Positions 6,481-15,019 of a stretch of 42,684 nt of DNA are shown piece by piece (position 1 is the first letter of the stretch; every line of letters starts with the position of its first letter). The translations under genes and the position numbers were made by a program. Where the stretch lies: the NCBI GenBank assembly GCA_030694005.1, contig JAUXZG010000102.1:1-42684 (forward strand). The letters are read 5' to 3'. Under the pieces are notes generated by a model. The model was not told the origin of the DNA. It ran no database searches and was given only the letters and a program-made list of their open reading frames with translations. The DNA is from Desulfobaccales bacterium (GTDB lineage: Bacteria > Desulfobacterota > Desulfobaccia > Desulfobaccales > 0-14-0-80-60-11).

Positions 6481-8063
6481 GCGGTGCCGGAAGCGGTGGG
6501 CAATTTCAGTTGGAAGATCAAGCCGCCCCGCGGCTGGGGCTGGGCCTTGAGGCTCCCGCCGTGCTGGGCGGCAATGGCGGCAGTTAGGACCGGCCCCAGG
6601 CTGCCCTGGATTTCCCCGGACCCCTTGAAGGGCTCCAGTAGCTGCCGACATTCTTCAGGAGAAACTTGAGGGCCGGAAAACTCTAGTGATATCTGGACCC
6701 AGGCCGGGGAGGCGGCACTGGCCCTGAAGAATAATTCTCCCTCAGGCTCCACCGAGCCCCCGGCATATTCCAGTAGATAAAGGATGGCCATCTTAAGAGC
6801 CGCAGGCGAGCCCCACACCGGGGGCAAGGTGTCAATTTCCTGGACGAGCTGCACCTGTTCGGGGAGTCCCAAGGTTATTAGACGCCAGGCGCTTTCCAGA
6901 ACCGGGGTCAAATCCACCGCCTGCCAGCCCGTCTCGGCTGATGGGGATAAGCGTTGCCAATCGGCAAACGCCGTGTGCAGCCTCTCTAAAATTCCTTCTG
7001 CTAATTTGCCCTCCTGGGCGCGCCTCTGGTCGCTAAAGGCCAAAAGCGCGGGAAGCGCCCGGGCCACCACCCTCCCCCAACAGGCCTGGCCTTCCTCGGC
7101 AATGAGCCGCCGGCCGATCCTGGGGATGGCGCTTCCCAAACGAATCAGGCTGTGTTGTAAGTCCGCCACTTCGGCCTGGCCCCGGGGGTCCACCCGCTTT
7201 AAATTGTCCAGCCATAAGTCAAAATCCCGGGGCTGGGCGGTTTTCAGGTCCCCGGCCACGGAACTGAGGTTTTTCAAGGGTTCGGTAAGATTGCGCACCC
7301 AGAGATAGATCAGGCCGACGGCTATCAGGCCGGCTACGGTGAGGCTCAGGATAATTTCCAGCCAGATAGCCTTACGGACCCGGGCCTGCTCCTGGCTCTG
7401 AAACAGCAGCATCTGACTCATCCCGGAGGTATCTATGCCAATCTTGGCCACTCCCCAATAAATGGCCCCTTCATCCGGCAGCAGCACATGCACCGGCATA
7501 TAGCGCAAGAGCATTTCCCCTTCTTTTTTGGGACCGCGATTGACCGACTCCAGGAGGGTTTTGTCCACCATTTGCCGGTTATTGATGCTGTCCAAGAGTT
7601 CTTTTTCCAACCCGGAGAATTTCTTTAAGCTTTTCTGGGGGCCGGCCATGGGCTTCAGTTCCGGGGCTTCCCGACGATAAAACAGATAAGTGAGGTGCTG
7701 CCCCTGAGCATCCCCGGGAGTGCGGATGAGCTCCATGCCCTCGATGATTTCGTTGAAGGTGACCTTCTGCCACAGGAGATTTTTGATGTACCGGTCTATG
7801 TCCCGGTCAACCTCCGGGGTCACCGTAAGTAAATCTTTCAACTGGGAAAATTCCAGAACCATGAGCCGGGAAATAGTGGTGGCCTCCACCTCTTTTTCTT
7901 CTTTCATGGTTCGGATGCTGCGGTCCAGGAGGCCGTCCAGGGTAATATTGAGCAGAGGGAAAAATAGCAGAATAACACAGGCGCATAAGAGAAAAGTGGC
8001 TCCCCCCAAGAACAGGAGCCGGGACCTGAGGGAATACGGGAGGAAAGGTAATTTTTCAGGCAT
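6477..8063 (-). CDS. Two-TM HAMP sensor with degenerate histidine-kinase core
   Basis: A 528-residue membrane sensor. TM1 is at about residues 14-38, a periplasmic domain of about 195 residues follows, and TM2 is at about 233-256, then a HAMP linker. The cytoplasmic half resembles NtrY-type kinases but is stripped of catalysis. The dimerisation helix WGRVVARALPALLAFSD aligns where WxxVARxxAHEIKNPL is expected, without the phospho-accepting His. The N-box reads LKMAILYLLEYAGGS with Tyr in place of the key Asn. The G1 box reads EFSGPQVSPE, and G2 keeps only GSLGPVLTAAIAAQHGG. It is therefore likely a pseudokinase that transmits signals by conformation. It starts 5 bases after the binding-lipoprotein stop and overlaps mlaE by 4 bases. 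Confidence 0.75.
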   Translation of the reverse strand: MPEKLPFLPYSLRSRLLFLGGATFLLCACVILLFFPLLNITLDGLLDRSIRTMKEEKEVEATTISRLMVLEFSQLKDLLTVTPEVDRDIDRYIKNLLWQKVTFNEIIEGMELIRTPGDAQGQHLTYLFYRREAPELKPMAGPQKSLKKFSGLEKELLDSINNRQMVDKTLLESVNRGPKKEGEMLLRYMPVHVLLPDEGAIYWGVAKIGIDTSGMSQMLLFQSQEQARVRKAIWLEIILSLTVAGLIAVGLIYLWVRNLTEPLKNLSSVAGDLKTAQPRDFDLWLDNLKRVDPRGQAEVADLQHSLIRLGSAIPRIGRRLIAEEGQACWGRVVARALPALLAFSDQRRAQEGKLAEGILERLHTAFADWQRLSPSAETGWQAVDLTPVLESAWRLITLGLPEQVQLVQEIDTLPPVWGSPAALKMAILYLLEYAGGSVEPEGELFFRASAASPAWVQISLEFSGPQVSPEECRQLLEPFKGSGEIQGSLGPVLTAAIAAQHGGSLKAQPQPRGGLIFQLKLPTASGTA

Positions 8064-8068
8064 GTTCT

Positions 8069-9412
8069 TTATAGGCCCCCGGCTTCTTTAAGCTCATTAA
8101 TCGCCGCCTCTATGGCCGCTTCCGGGGACCGCTGCCCATAGAGCGCTTCCCCCAGATATTTTTCCAACACATTATTGAGCCGCCGGCTTTGGGGTCGGGG
8201 CCGCAATACCATGTCAGCGGAGGCGAAGGTCTCCTGGTAAACCTGCAAGACCTCCTTATTGGTCACTTTTTTAAGGGCGCTTTTTAAAGCCGGCACCTGA
8301 CCCAGAGTCTCCGCGGCCAAAACCTGAAACTGCTCGTCCGCCACCAGACTGATAAACTTTTTGGCCTTGTCGATGACCTGGGGGTTGGTCACCGCAAACC
8401 GGTTTACGCCCCAGGCAAAAGAGCCGATGTTGGAGTAGCGGTGAGCCTGGCCGGCCTGGCAGGGGATGGGCGCCACCCCGATCTGGCTCATGTCCGTAAG
8501 GCGCCCAGGACCATTTCCTTCTCTTTTGAGGATCATCTCCTTTAAATCCTGCAGGCGGGTGTTCCAGTTAATCATGAACAGGGCCTCGCCCTGGTAGAAA
8601 GCCCGCCGCAAGCTCAGGGGAGGCTCGAATTGTTTTAAATCTTTGGCCGCCGGGACGACCGTCCCCTGCATGGCGCGGAGGTCGCTGAGCGCGGCGACGG
8701 CCGCGGCCACATTGTCCTTTTGCTGCAGCACCAGTCGGTTTTCCTCATCTAAGATGCGGCCGCCATAGCCCCAAAATATGGGATAAAAGTCGTTCACAAA
8801 ATTGGTCATGTGAAAGACCAGGCCATATTTTAACGACCGCTCCTGGGCCAGGACCTTCCGGCAAATGGCCTTCAACTCCTCCCAGTTGCGGGGTGGGGCC
8901 AGTTGGTAACGCTTGAGCAAGTCCCGACGGTAAAAGAGGATATTGCCTTTGATGTAAGTGGGCACGGCCACCAATTCCTTGGCCGGCCGCCCCCGCCCCC
9001 TAGACGACGCTACGGAAAAAGCCTCCGCCACTGCCGGCGTCAGTTCTGCCTTGGAGAAGACCTGGGTGCGTTCCAACTCATAAAGCCACCCGGCCATCCC
9101 ATAACGCTGCGCCCAGGGGGCATCCAACAGCAAGACCACCGGAATTTTGCTTTCCGTGGACAGCCCCAACACAAACGGTTCATAGGGCAAAAGGGATTGC
9201 GGAACCAGCAACCCCTTGAAATACCGGTCAAAATCATCATAGGCCTTGGTTTTGCCCTGCTTCGCCAAAAGACTGATCAACTCCCGGGTGGGGGCATCAA
9301 AGGTATAAGTGAGGGTCTGACGGGAGGGGGCTTCCGCAGGAGAGCCGCAGCTCAGGCAGCCAAAGAGAAGAAGAATAGCTAATAAGCCGGTTATTTTGTT
9401 GCCGAAGTTCAT
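8069..9412 (-). CDS. Extracellular solute-binding lipoprotein, family 1 (MalE-like)
   Basis: A 447-residue periplasmic binding protein of the type used by carbohydrate ABC importers. The signal peptide ends in a lipobox around LLFGC (Cys19). Family features include AVPTYIKGNILFYRRDLL, the PRNWEELKAICRKVL motif, MFINWN-like ALFMINWN and a late SNIGSFAWGVNRFA segment. No matching sugar permease or ATPase lies nearby. It begins within the MFS gene (ATGA overlap) and precedes the HAMP sensor by 5 bases, so it may present a ligand to the sensor's periplasmic domain rather than feed an importer. The ligand is unknown. Confidence 0.8.
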   Translation of the reverse strand: MNFGNKITGLLAILLLFGCLSCGSPAEAPSRQTLTYTFDAPTRELISLLAKQGKTKAYDDFDRYFKGLLVPQSLLPYEPFVLGLSTESKIPVVLLLDAPWAQRYGMAGWLYELERTQVFSKAELTPAVAEAFSVASSRGRGRPAKELVAVPTYIKGNILFYRRDLLKRYQLAPPRNWEELKAICRKVLAQERSLKYGLVFHMTNFVNDFYPIFWGYGGRILDEENRLVLQQKDNVAAAVAALSDLRAMQGTVVPAAKDLKQFEPPLSLRRAFYQGEALFMINWNTRLQDLKEMILKREGNGPGRLTDMSQIGVAPIPCQAGQAHRYSNIGSFAWGVNRFAVTNPQVIDKAKKFISLVADEQFQVLAAETLGQVPALKSALKKVTNKEVLQVYQETFASADMVLRPRPQSRRLNNVLEKYLGEALYGQRSPEAAIEAAINELKEAGGL

Positions 9413-10764
9413 CTAAATGGCGCCCCGCCTGGGCGAAATTGCCCAGGGGGTATGATCCCCTGGGGTTCGTCCCCGAAAAGCCCCGCAAGTTTAAGCCGGT
9501 ATTTCTCCCGCTTTAAGGGGATTAGAAAAACCAGGCAGGCCAAAAGGCCCACTCCTTCCAACAGAAATACCCAACCATAAGCCCCTTGAACGGTTCCCGA
9601 GACCTTGAACATCTGGTCTTTAAGAAGCCCCCCGGTCATTTCCCCGGCCGCCAGAGCCAGGCCGCTCACCAAATTCCACAAGCCCATGAAGATGCCGCTC
9701 ATGGCCGGATGGGCCATGCTCATGGTCAGGTGGGAAAGGCCCACATTGTATAAACCCCGGGACAACCCCAAAAACCACAGGGCGTAAATGCCCCAGGTGG
9801 GATTCGGCTTAAACGAAGTCATACTCAAGACCGCAAAGGCCAGGGCGCCGATTACCAGACTGACGACTAAGACGGCTTTGTCCCCCAAAGCTTTTTGCCT
9901 GCTCAGCAGGATATGTAATCCCACCATACCCAGGAGCACCCCATAGGACATATAAACTCCGAACTCGCTGGTCTGGGCCACCGGCAGCCCCAGCACCTCA
10001 CCGCCAAAAGCCGTCAGGATAAAAGTCTGGATGGCCAGGAAAAAGATGGTGCCCAGCAAAAAAGCAAAAAAAGCCAAACTCTGGCCATTCCCCCCTAAAA
10101 ACCTGAGGGTCTGCCAGAAATCCAACTGGCTCTTTTGCGGCGGACGATCGGCTCTTTGAGAGGGCTCAATGCCCCAGACCCCCCAAAGGGTGATAATTAC
10201 CGCCACTACCGTTATCAGCCCAAACATCCGGTCCAATCCTTTAGGGTCATAAACCGGGAAAAGCAGGCTGATGATGAAGGAGCCGGCAACAAACCCGGCG
10301 ATGGTCAGGATCCACAACAGGGTCAAGGCCGACCCTCTTTGGGCCTCCGGCAGGCGGTCCACCAACAAGGCGTTAATGGCGGTGGCCGAAACCGTGGTGC
10401 CTATGCCGAACAGCGAAAAAAGCACCACCCCTTCACCTAACAGCCCCAGGTTGTGGGGGTCCGCGCCCATCGCCTGGGCCCAAGAGGGAAAGAAGGGCAT
10501 TACGGCCACGCTTAACAACATCCCCCCCCAGATGTAAGGGGCGCGATGCCGCCCGGCCAGGGCATGGGCGTCGGAAAAATAGCCGGTAACCAGACCCATG
10601 GGGGTCATCACATGCTGAAAGGCAAAGCTGAAGGTGACCAGGGTGGCGGGCACCAACAGGTCCACGATCAGCACCCGGTTGAGAACATTGACCAACAATA
10701 CCACTAAAAGCGAGGTGGCGAATCTCACCAGCCCTAATTTCAGCACCAATCTGTTGGTAAACAT
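9409..10764 (-). CDS. PucC/BCD-family MFS transporter
   Basis: A protein of about 451 residues with twelve hydrophobic helices. The N-terminal half resembles the PucC/LhaA family, known from phototrophs and linked there to (bacterio)chlorophyll and light-harvesting assembly. The clues are LNRVLIVDLLVPATLV, GYFSDAHALAGRHRAPYIWGG and a later TLLWILTIAGFVAG segment. No pigment-synthesis genes are visible here, so the substrate in this organism is unknown. The start was placed at the ATG at 10764. A TTG at 10770 is in frame, and neither has a good ribosome site. The stop overlaps the binding-lipoprotein start by 4 bases, so this is the first gene of the sensor/mlaE operon. Confidence 0.7.
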   Translation of the reverse strand: MFTNRLVLKLGLVRFATSLLVVLLVNVLNRVLIVDLLVPATLVTFSFAFQHVMTPMGLVTGYFSDAHALAGRHRAPYIWGGMLLSVAVMPFFPSWAQAMGADPHNLGLLGEGVVLFSLFGIGTTVSATAINALLVDRLPEAQRGSALTLLWILTIAGFVAGSFIISLLFPVYDPKGLDRMFGLITVVAVIITLWGVWGIEPSQRADRPPQKSQLDFWQTLRFLGGNGQSLAFFAFLLGTIFFLAIQTFILTAFGGEVLGLPVAQTSEFGVYMSYGVLLGMVGLHILLSRQKALGDKAVLVVSLVIGALAFAVLSMTSFKPNPTWGIYALWFLGLSRGLYNVGLSHLTMSMAHPAMSGIFMGLWNLVSGLALAAGEMTGGLLKDQMFKVSGTVQGAYGWVFLLEGVGLLACLVFLIPLKREKYRLKLAGLFGDEPQGIIPPGQFRPGGAPFR

Positions 10765-10861
10765 GGCCAAAAAGGAGAATAAACCGGGTGCGGCGGAAAG
10801 TAAAGCCCGGCTAGCCCGGTACTTGGCTGAAGAAATGCGCGTAAGATACTAAGGTTTTAAA

Positions 10862-10882
10862 TCCCCCTTTATAAAAGGGGGA
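10862..10882 (-). terminator. Possible terminator after the glycosyltransferase operon
   Basis: Perfect 9-bp arms TCCCCCTTT / AAAGGGGGA with a 3-base loop, followed on the minus strand by TTTAAAA. It lies between the end of the GT4 gene and the start of the MFS gene, a sensible place for termination. Confidence 0.45.
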
Positions 10883-10985
10883 CTTTAAGGTTGCCGCCGG
10901 ATTGCCTCAAAGGTCAAAAATAGCGTCAATTCAGGCAACCAAGTACTAGCCTGGCCCCCAGGGACCCAGGCGAAAACGCCAGGCT

Positions 10986-11996
10986 TTAGGACACCGTGCC
11001 ATATAGCTCCAGATAGGCCGCCACCATGCGCTCTAAGGAGAAATGCTGCTGCACCTGCTGCCGACACCGGTAGGGGTCCAGGCCGGCCAAAAGGGGGAGG
11101 CTGTCCCGCAACTGGTCATAAGAGTTCACCACCAACCCGGTTTCCCCGTGCACCACCACCTCGGGCACCGCACCCCGGCCGTAGGCCAGCACCGGGGTGC
11201 CGCAGGCCATGCCCTCCAGCATCACCAACCCGAAGGCCTCGTCCACCTCCAGGGGCAGCACCAGGGCTTGAGCCCTTTTGAGCAGATCCACCTTTTGGGA
11301 AAAATCCGCCGCCCCCAGATAAATAATCCGCTCGCCGTCCACAAAAGGGCGAATTTCCCGGTCAAAATAAGGCTGGTCCGGACCGAAGACCGGCCCGGCA
11401 ATAACCAGTTGTCTGCCGGTTTCCCGGGCCAGGCGGATGGCCGTATGCAGTCCCTTGTCGGGATAGATGCGCCCTAAGAATAAAAGAAAATCCTCTTTTT
11501 TTGCCTGGAAGGGATAGGCTTCCAGATCAAGACCGTGGGGAATCACCTGAAGGTTGGGGTGTCCCGCTAATTGTCGGCCCTGAAAAGCGCTCACCGCCAC
11601 CACCTGGGCCTCGGGAAACTTAAGGAGGTATTCACATTTTATGGGGCTGAGAGGGGTGTGCAGGGTAATTATTAGGGGGATGTCAGAAAGAGATAAGGCC
11701 CAAAAACCCGCGGCATTTTCCAGGTGAGAATGGATCACTCTCACCGGGTGAGCTTTAAGGTGAGCGAAGGCATAGGATAAGTGCAGATTTTCGGAAAACT
11801 TGTCCGGCGGCCAGAAAGAGTCGGGGAAAGGACCGAAGCAAGGAACCTTGAGGGTGGAATCCCGGGCGCTATAGAGGGCCACTTCCACCCCTTTAGCCTG
11901 TAAGCCGCGCACCAGCGCGGCCACCATCAACTCGGTGCCGCCGTAGGTTAAGGGGGGCACCGGAATCCAGGGCGGGGCGATCTGCGCCACCCGCAT
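10986..11996 (-). CDS. GT4-family glycosyltransferase
   Basis: A 336-residue GT-B fold glycosyltransferase of family 4, a retaining enzyme that uses nucleotide sugars. The N-terminal acceptor domain carries the loop PPLTYGGTELMVAALVRGL. The donor domain has FLGRIYPDKGLHTAI and the EX7E-type motif EAFGLVMLEGMACGTPVLAYG (the two Glu are in EAFGLVMLE), followed by GAVPEVV. The ATG at 11996 overlaps the stop of the preceding GT81-like gene by one base, behind AGGGA; a GTG three bases earlier is possible. It is the last gene of a three-gene glycosyltransferase operon. The acceptor is unknown. Confidence 0.85.
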   Translation of the reverse strand: MRVAQIAPPWIPVPPLTYGGTELMVAALVRGLQAKGVEVALYSARDSTLKVPCFGPFPDSFWPPDKFSENLHLSYAFAHLKAHPVRVIHSHLENAAGFWALSLSDIPLIITLHTPLSPIKCEYLLKFPEAQVVAVSAFQGRQLAGHPNLQVIPHGLDLEAYPFQAKKEDFLLFLGRIYPDKGLHTAIRLARETGRQLVIAGPVFGPDQPYFDREIRPFVDGERIIYLGAADFSQKVDLLKRAQALVLPLEVDEAFGLVMLEGMACGTPVLAYGRGAVPEVVVHGETGLVVNSYDQLRDSLPLLAGLDPYRCRQQVQQHFSLERMVAAYLELYGTVS

Positions 11997-13087
11997 CACT
12001 TCCCTCGCCGGCTCAACGCCGCCCGCACCTCAGGGCAAGACTTTAACGGCGGCAAGGTCTGGTCCCCCAGGGGCACCTCCAGCCATTTGGGCGCAGCTTT
12101 ATCACCCAACCCGGGGAGCGGGATGCTCAAGCTGGGCCTGGTTAACGGCCCGGGCTGCCACTTGAAGATGCCTGCCTGGCTCAAGACTTCTTCCAGGGTC
12201 TTAAAGACATTTCCCGCCATTTGGTCGAGACCTTTTTTAAGAGGGGTAGAGGTGAGAGGGGCGTGCCGATGGTCCATTTCCCCCATATATACCTGCACCA
12301 GGTGCGCCAGGTCAGGGGTGCCGGGCTGCAGTTGCAAATAATCCAGGGCAAAGGACAAAAGAATCATGGTTTCCACCCCATAGCCGCTCTGGAAGGCTAA
12401 AGAGGTCCAAAAATTTAAGGTCCCGGCTATCTCCCCGGACAGCAAATAGACCAATTTCTTCAGGGCCTGCACCCCCGGATGCGGACAGAGGGCCATAAGG
12501 GAGCGCAACATGGCGTTCAGCCGGCCGCCCCGGGGACGGTGATACACGACTTTGGCCGCCTCCACGGCGCGAAACCAGAGAATCGCCCCCACCGGATCCA
12601 CCACCCACTGGGGCTTGAAGTAAGCAGGTCGGATGTCGGCATCGATAAATTGGACTACCGCCCGGGGATGAGTCACCTGTTCGGCGACGATTAGATGGTG
12701 GACAAAGGCCCGCATCACCGCCCCTTTGCCCAGGGGGGCCTGCTGCTGATCCGGCGGCAGACACTCTTGAGCCTTAAAAATCCTTACCCCGGCAAAGGCC
12801 TCGGCCACTTGCCTTAATTTGCCCGGATGTGTGCCCCCAAAGGCTATCCAGACCTGATCTATGAGCCTGCCCTGAAACGGCTTCAGGGTGGCCAACAACA
12901 CCGCCAGATTGTCGGCCTCCCGGGGCGTGGCCACAGGAAACACCACCTGAACCGGAACCTGCTCCCTTTGCTTAACAGCAATCAGGTCGTCCAGACTTAA
13001 GCTTCCCGCCAGGAGCAAACCCAAGGGGGGGAGCGACGCTTCCCGGCCAAACTCAGACGGCTTAATGACTTCCGGGGGGCCTGCCAA
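11996..13087 (-). CDS. GT81-like glycosyltransferase (glucosyl-3-phosphoglycerate synthase type)
   Basis: A 363-residue GT-A glycosyltransferase. It resembles GpgS-type enzymes, which transfer a sugar from a nucleotide donor to 3-phosphoglycerate. Shared points are GKGAVMRAF (residues about 118-126), the metal-binding DxD in QFIDADIRPAYFKPQ, the stretch YHRPRGGRLNAML, a SGEIAGTLNF segment that aligns with the LAGEYAGRR region, then QSGYGVETMIL and VYMGEMDHRHAPL. It starts with TTG two bases after the previous gene's TAG and ends in the GT4 start. No phosphatase to finish glucosylglycerate is nearby. The exact donor and acceptor are not settled by sequence. Confidence 0.7.
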   Translation of the reverse strand: MAGPPEVIKPSEFGREASLPPLGLLLAGSLSLDDLIAVKQREQVPVQVVFPVATPREADNLAVLLATLKPFQGRLIDQVWIAFGGTHPGKLRQVAEAFAGVRIFKAQECLPPDQQQAPLGKGAVMRAFVHHLIVAEQVTHPRAVVQFIDADIRPAYFKPQWVVDPVGAILWFRAVEAAKVVYHRPRGGRLNAMLRSLMALCPHPGVQALKKLVYLLSGEIAGTLNFWTSLAFQSGYGVETMILLSFALDYLQLQPGTPDLAHLVQVYMGEMDHRHAPLTSTPLKKGLDQMAGNVFKTLEEVLSQAGIFKWQPGPLTRPSLSIPLPGLGDKAAPKWLEVPLGDQTLPPLKSCPEVRAALSRRGK

Positions 13088-13088
13088 G

Positions 13089-14303
13089 CTACCCCCAAAC
13101 GGCCTTTCGGGCCCGGGCCGCCACCCGGGGCTGGGCCAGCCACTCCATCAGCGCCCGCCAGGCGGCCACCGTGTGCAAGTATTCCTGAAAAACCTGCCTG
13201 CCGGTCTGGGTCAGTCGCTCCATCAAGACCAGATTTTTGAGCGTCTGGCGAGCTCCCTCCAGGTCCCCGGCGCTGAGATACTCTAGGGCCAAAAGGGTGT
13301 GGCTTTGATAGGCCCTGAGCTCCAGATCGTCCTCTAAAAAATTGCCGGGGTAAGGTTTGAGTTCTTCCGGGGTTACCTTAGCCATCTGCGGCCGGGGCTC
13401 TTGCTGGCGCAGCTTCAGGCGGGTGTAAGCGAAGCGCCCCAGGTCCTGCCGAAGCCTCAGCCAGGTAGGGTGAGGTTTGGCCGGCGGCAGGTGGACGATG
13501 CTTAAAGTGTTATCCAAAAAAAAGGGGGTCTTAAACATGCGGGCATTAATGACATAATCCACATCCTCCCCCCGGGTGATGGCCGGATCAAAGGGAATTT
13601 GCCTGAATAGTTTGGCGCTCAGGGCCAAATTGCCTCCAAAACCCAAGGGGGTGGGCTTCAGGCGGGGACCGGCCAGGGCCAGTTCAGTTAACGCCTCATT
13701 GAGCCAGCGAAACTTGGGCCAATAAGAGGTCCAGGGGGCCGAGGGTTCGGGCAGTAGGACGCCACCCCTCTCATCCCGATAAATCCCGGCCAACCCAAAA
13801 ACCGGATGCGCCTCGCCGAGACTGGCAAAATCCTCCGCTATTTTAGCCAAAAAATCCGCCTCAGCGATGACCTCGTCATCGTCTAAACTGACCAGCACCT
13901 CCGTTTCCCAGATGTTGGCCAGGATCAAGGTGAGATTGCGGATCTGGGCATAGCCGGCCAAAGAAACCAAGAAGGCCCAGCCCTCTTTCCCCTGCTCTCG
14001 GAAAAATTCCCACAAAGATTTCAGGTGCGAGGCCGAAAAAAAGACCACCTCATAGGGCAGCGGTGGAGAGTGAATGATCTCCTGGACGCGCCTTTCCACC
14101 TCTGCCTCAAGCGCAGAGGCGGTGGCCGCGGCCACCACCCCCACTTTAACCCCGGGGGTGACCAACGGGATCAGGCTTTCCAGGGTGCGTCTCAGGGTGC
14201 CCGGGGTGTTCAGCGGGGTGGGATGATCAAAAATCACCTCTTCCCGGCCCTGAGCCCCCGCATAGGTCCAATAAGTGGGGATTGCCAGCCAGTAACCCCG
14301 CAT
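13089..14303 (-). CDS. GT2-like GT-A glycosyltransferase
   Basis: A 404-residue protein with a GT-A nucleotide-sugar domain. Evidence is the metal site region VSLDDDEVIAEADFL, a large acceptor loop with GFGGNLALS, and GEDVDYVINARMF, whose acidic pair may be the catalytic base region. The C-terminal 120 residues are helical and not recognised. It opens the three-gene glycosyltransferase operon and ends only one base before the TTG of the GT81-like gene. The family call rests on these motifs. A role in making a compatible solute, a lipopolysaccharide part or another glycoconjugate cannot be told apart from sequence alone. Confidence 0.65.
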   Translation of the reverse strand: MRGYWLAIPTYWTYAGAQGREEVIFDHPTPLNTPGTLRRTLESLIPLVTPGVKVGVVAAATASALEAEVERRVQEIIHSPPLPYEVVFFSASHLKSLWEFFREQGKEGWAFLVSLAGYAQIRNLTLILANIWETEVLVSLDDDEVIAEADFLAKIAEDFASLGEAHPVFGLAGIYRDERGGVLLPEPSAPWTSYWPKFRWLNEALTELALAGPRLKPTPLGFGGNLALSAKLFRQIPFDPAITRGEDVDYVINARMFKTPFFLDNTLSIVHLPPAKPHPTWLRLRQDLGRFAYTRLKLRQQEPRPQMAKVTPEELKPYPGNFLEDDLELRAYQSHTLLALEYLSAGDLEGARQTLKNLVLMERLTQTGRQVFQEYLHTVAAWRALMEWLAQPRVAARARKAVWG

Positions 14304-14452
14304 GAAAACAGGCTATCCCCTCCGTCATGATGAGTCAAGGAGATTATCGCCCAGAGCGCTATGGCAAGAAGGGGGCCTCCCCCAAGCCACCTCTACTTTT
14401 GGGTGCGGCCTTACTCGGAAAATTAGGTTATATTTATTCACCCCAACCCAAA

Positions 14453-14905
14453 TCAGGTGGGTATCTTTACCTCTCTGACCTTCTGGAATTCCCGCACCAC
14501 CAGGCACCTGTCAACCTTTAGTTTAAGCACGGCGCACTCTAAGGAGTTCACAAAATCCTCCAGGTATGGATGTTTGTGCAGATAAATTTTAAGGAGTTGG
14601 TCTTTCTCTAAGGAGTCGACTTCGGCCGCCTGACCCAGAATGGTTACGGCTACGGCTTGCTTAAAATCCGCCTCCCGGTTGACTCTGTTGTCCACCATCA
14701 TCGCTACCCGGTCATGGGCCCTTAGGTTGGCGTATTTGCGGCTTGAACGAAGGGTGGCGAATATTATATATTTGAGGTCGGCAGTAGCCGCGCAGGCCAT
14801 CAGGCTTAAGTAGGGCTGGCCGTCTCCATGGGTGGCCAACACCGCTAATCTTTGCGAGGCGCAGAGGTCTCGAATCAGAGTAAGTAAAAAAGCCTCTTCC
14901 TGCAA
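14453..14905 (-). CDS. Pyridoxamine 5'-phosphate oxidase-like flavoprotein
   Basis: A 150-residue split-barrel protein of the PNPOx-like/FMN-binding family. The pattern is LCASQRLAVLATHGDGQPYLSLM, followed by the IIFATLRSSRKYANLRAHDRVAMMVDNR strand-helix-strand block where FMN phosphate usually binds. The start is a TTG with an AGGAG ribosome site 6 bases upstream; no closer ATG fits. Family members include F420- or FMN-dependent reductases and heme-binding proteins, so substrate and exact cofactor are open. It stands alone, divergent from the uvsE remnant. Confidence 0.75.
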   Translation of the reverse strand: MQEEAFLLTLIRDLCASQRLAVLATHGDGQPYLSLMACAATADLKYIIFATLRSSRKYANLRAHDRVAMMVDNRVNREADFKQAVAVTILGQAAEVDSLEKDQLLKIYLHKHPYLEDFVNSLECAVLKLKVDRCLVVREFQKVREVKIPT

Positions 14906-15019
14906 GGGCGTCTCCTCTTTTTAGCGCGGGTTTATCTTGGGCAACTTCCCTGCTATTGCTTCTCTGCCAGCCGGTCCCTATTTTATCTTAAATAATTACT
15001 TTTTGCAGGCGTCCCTAAT

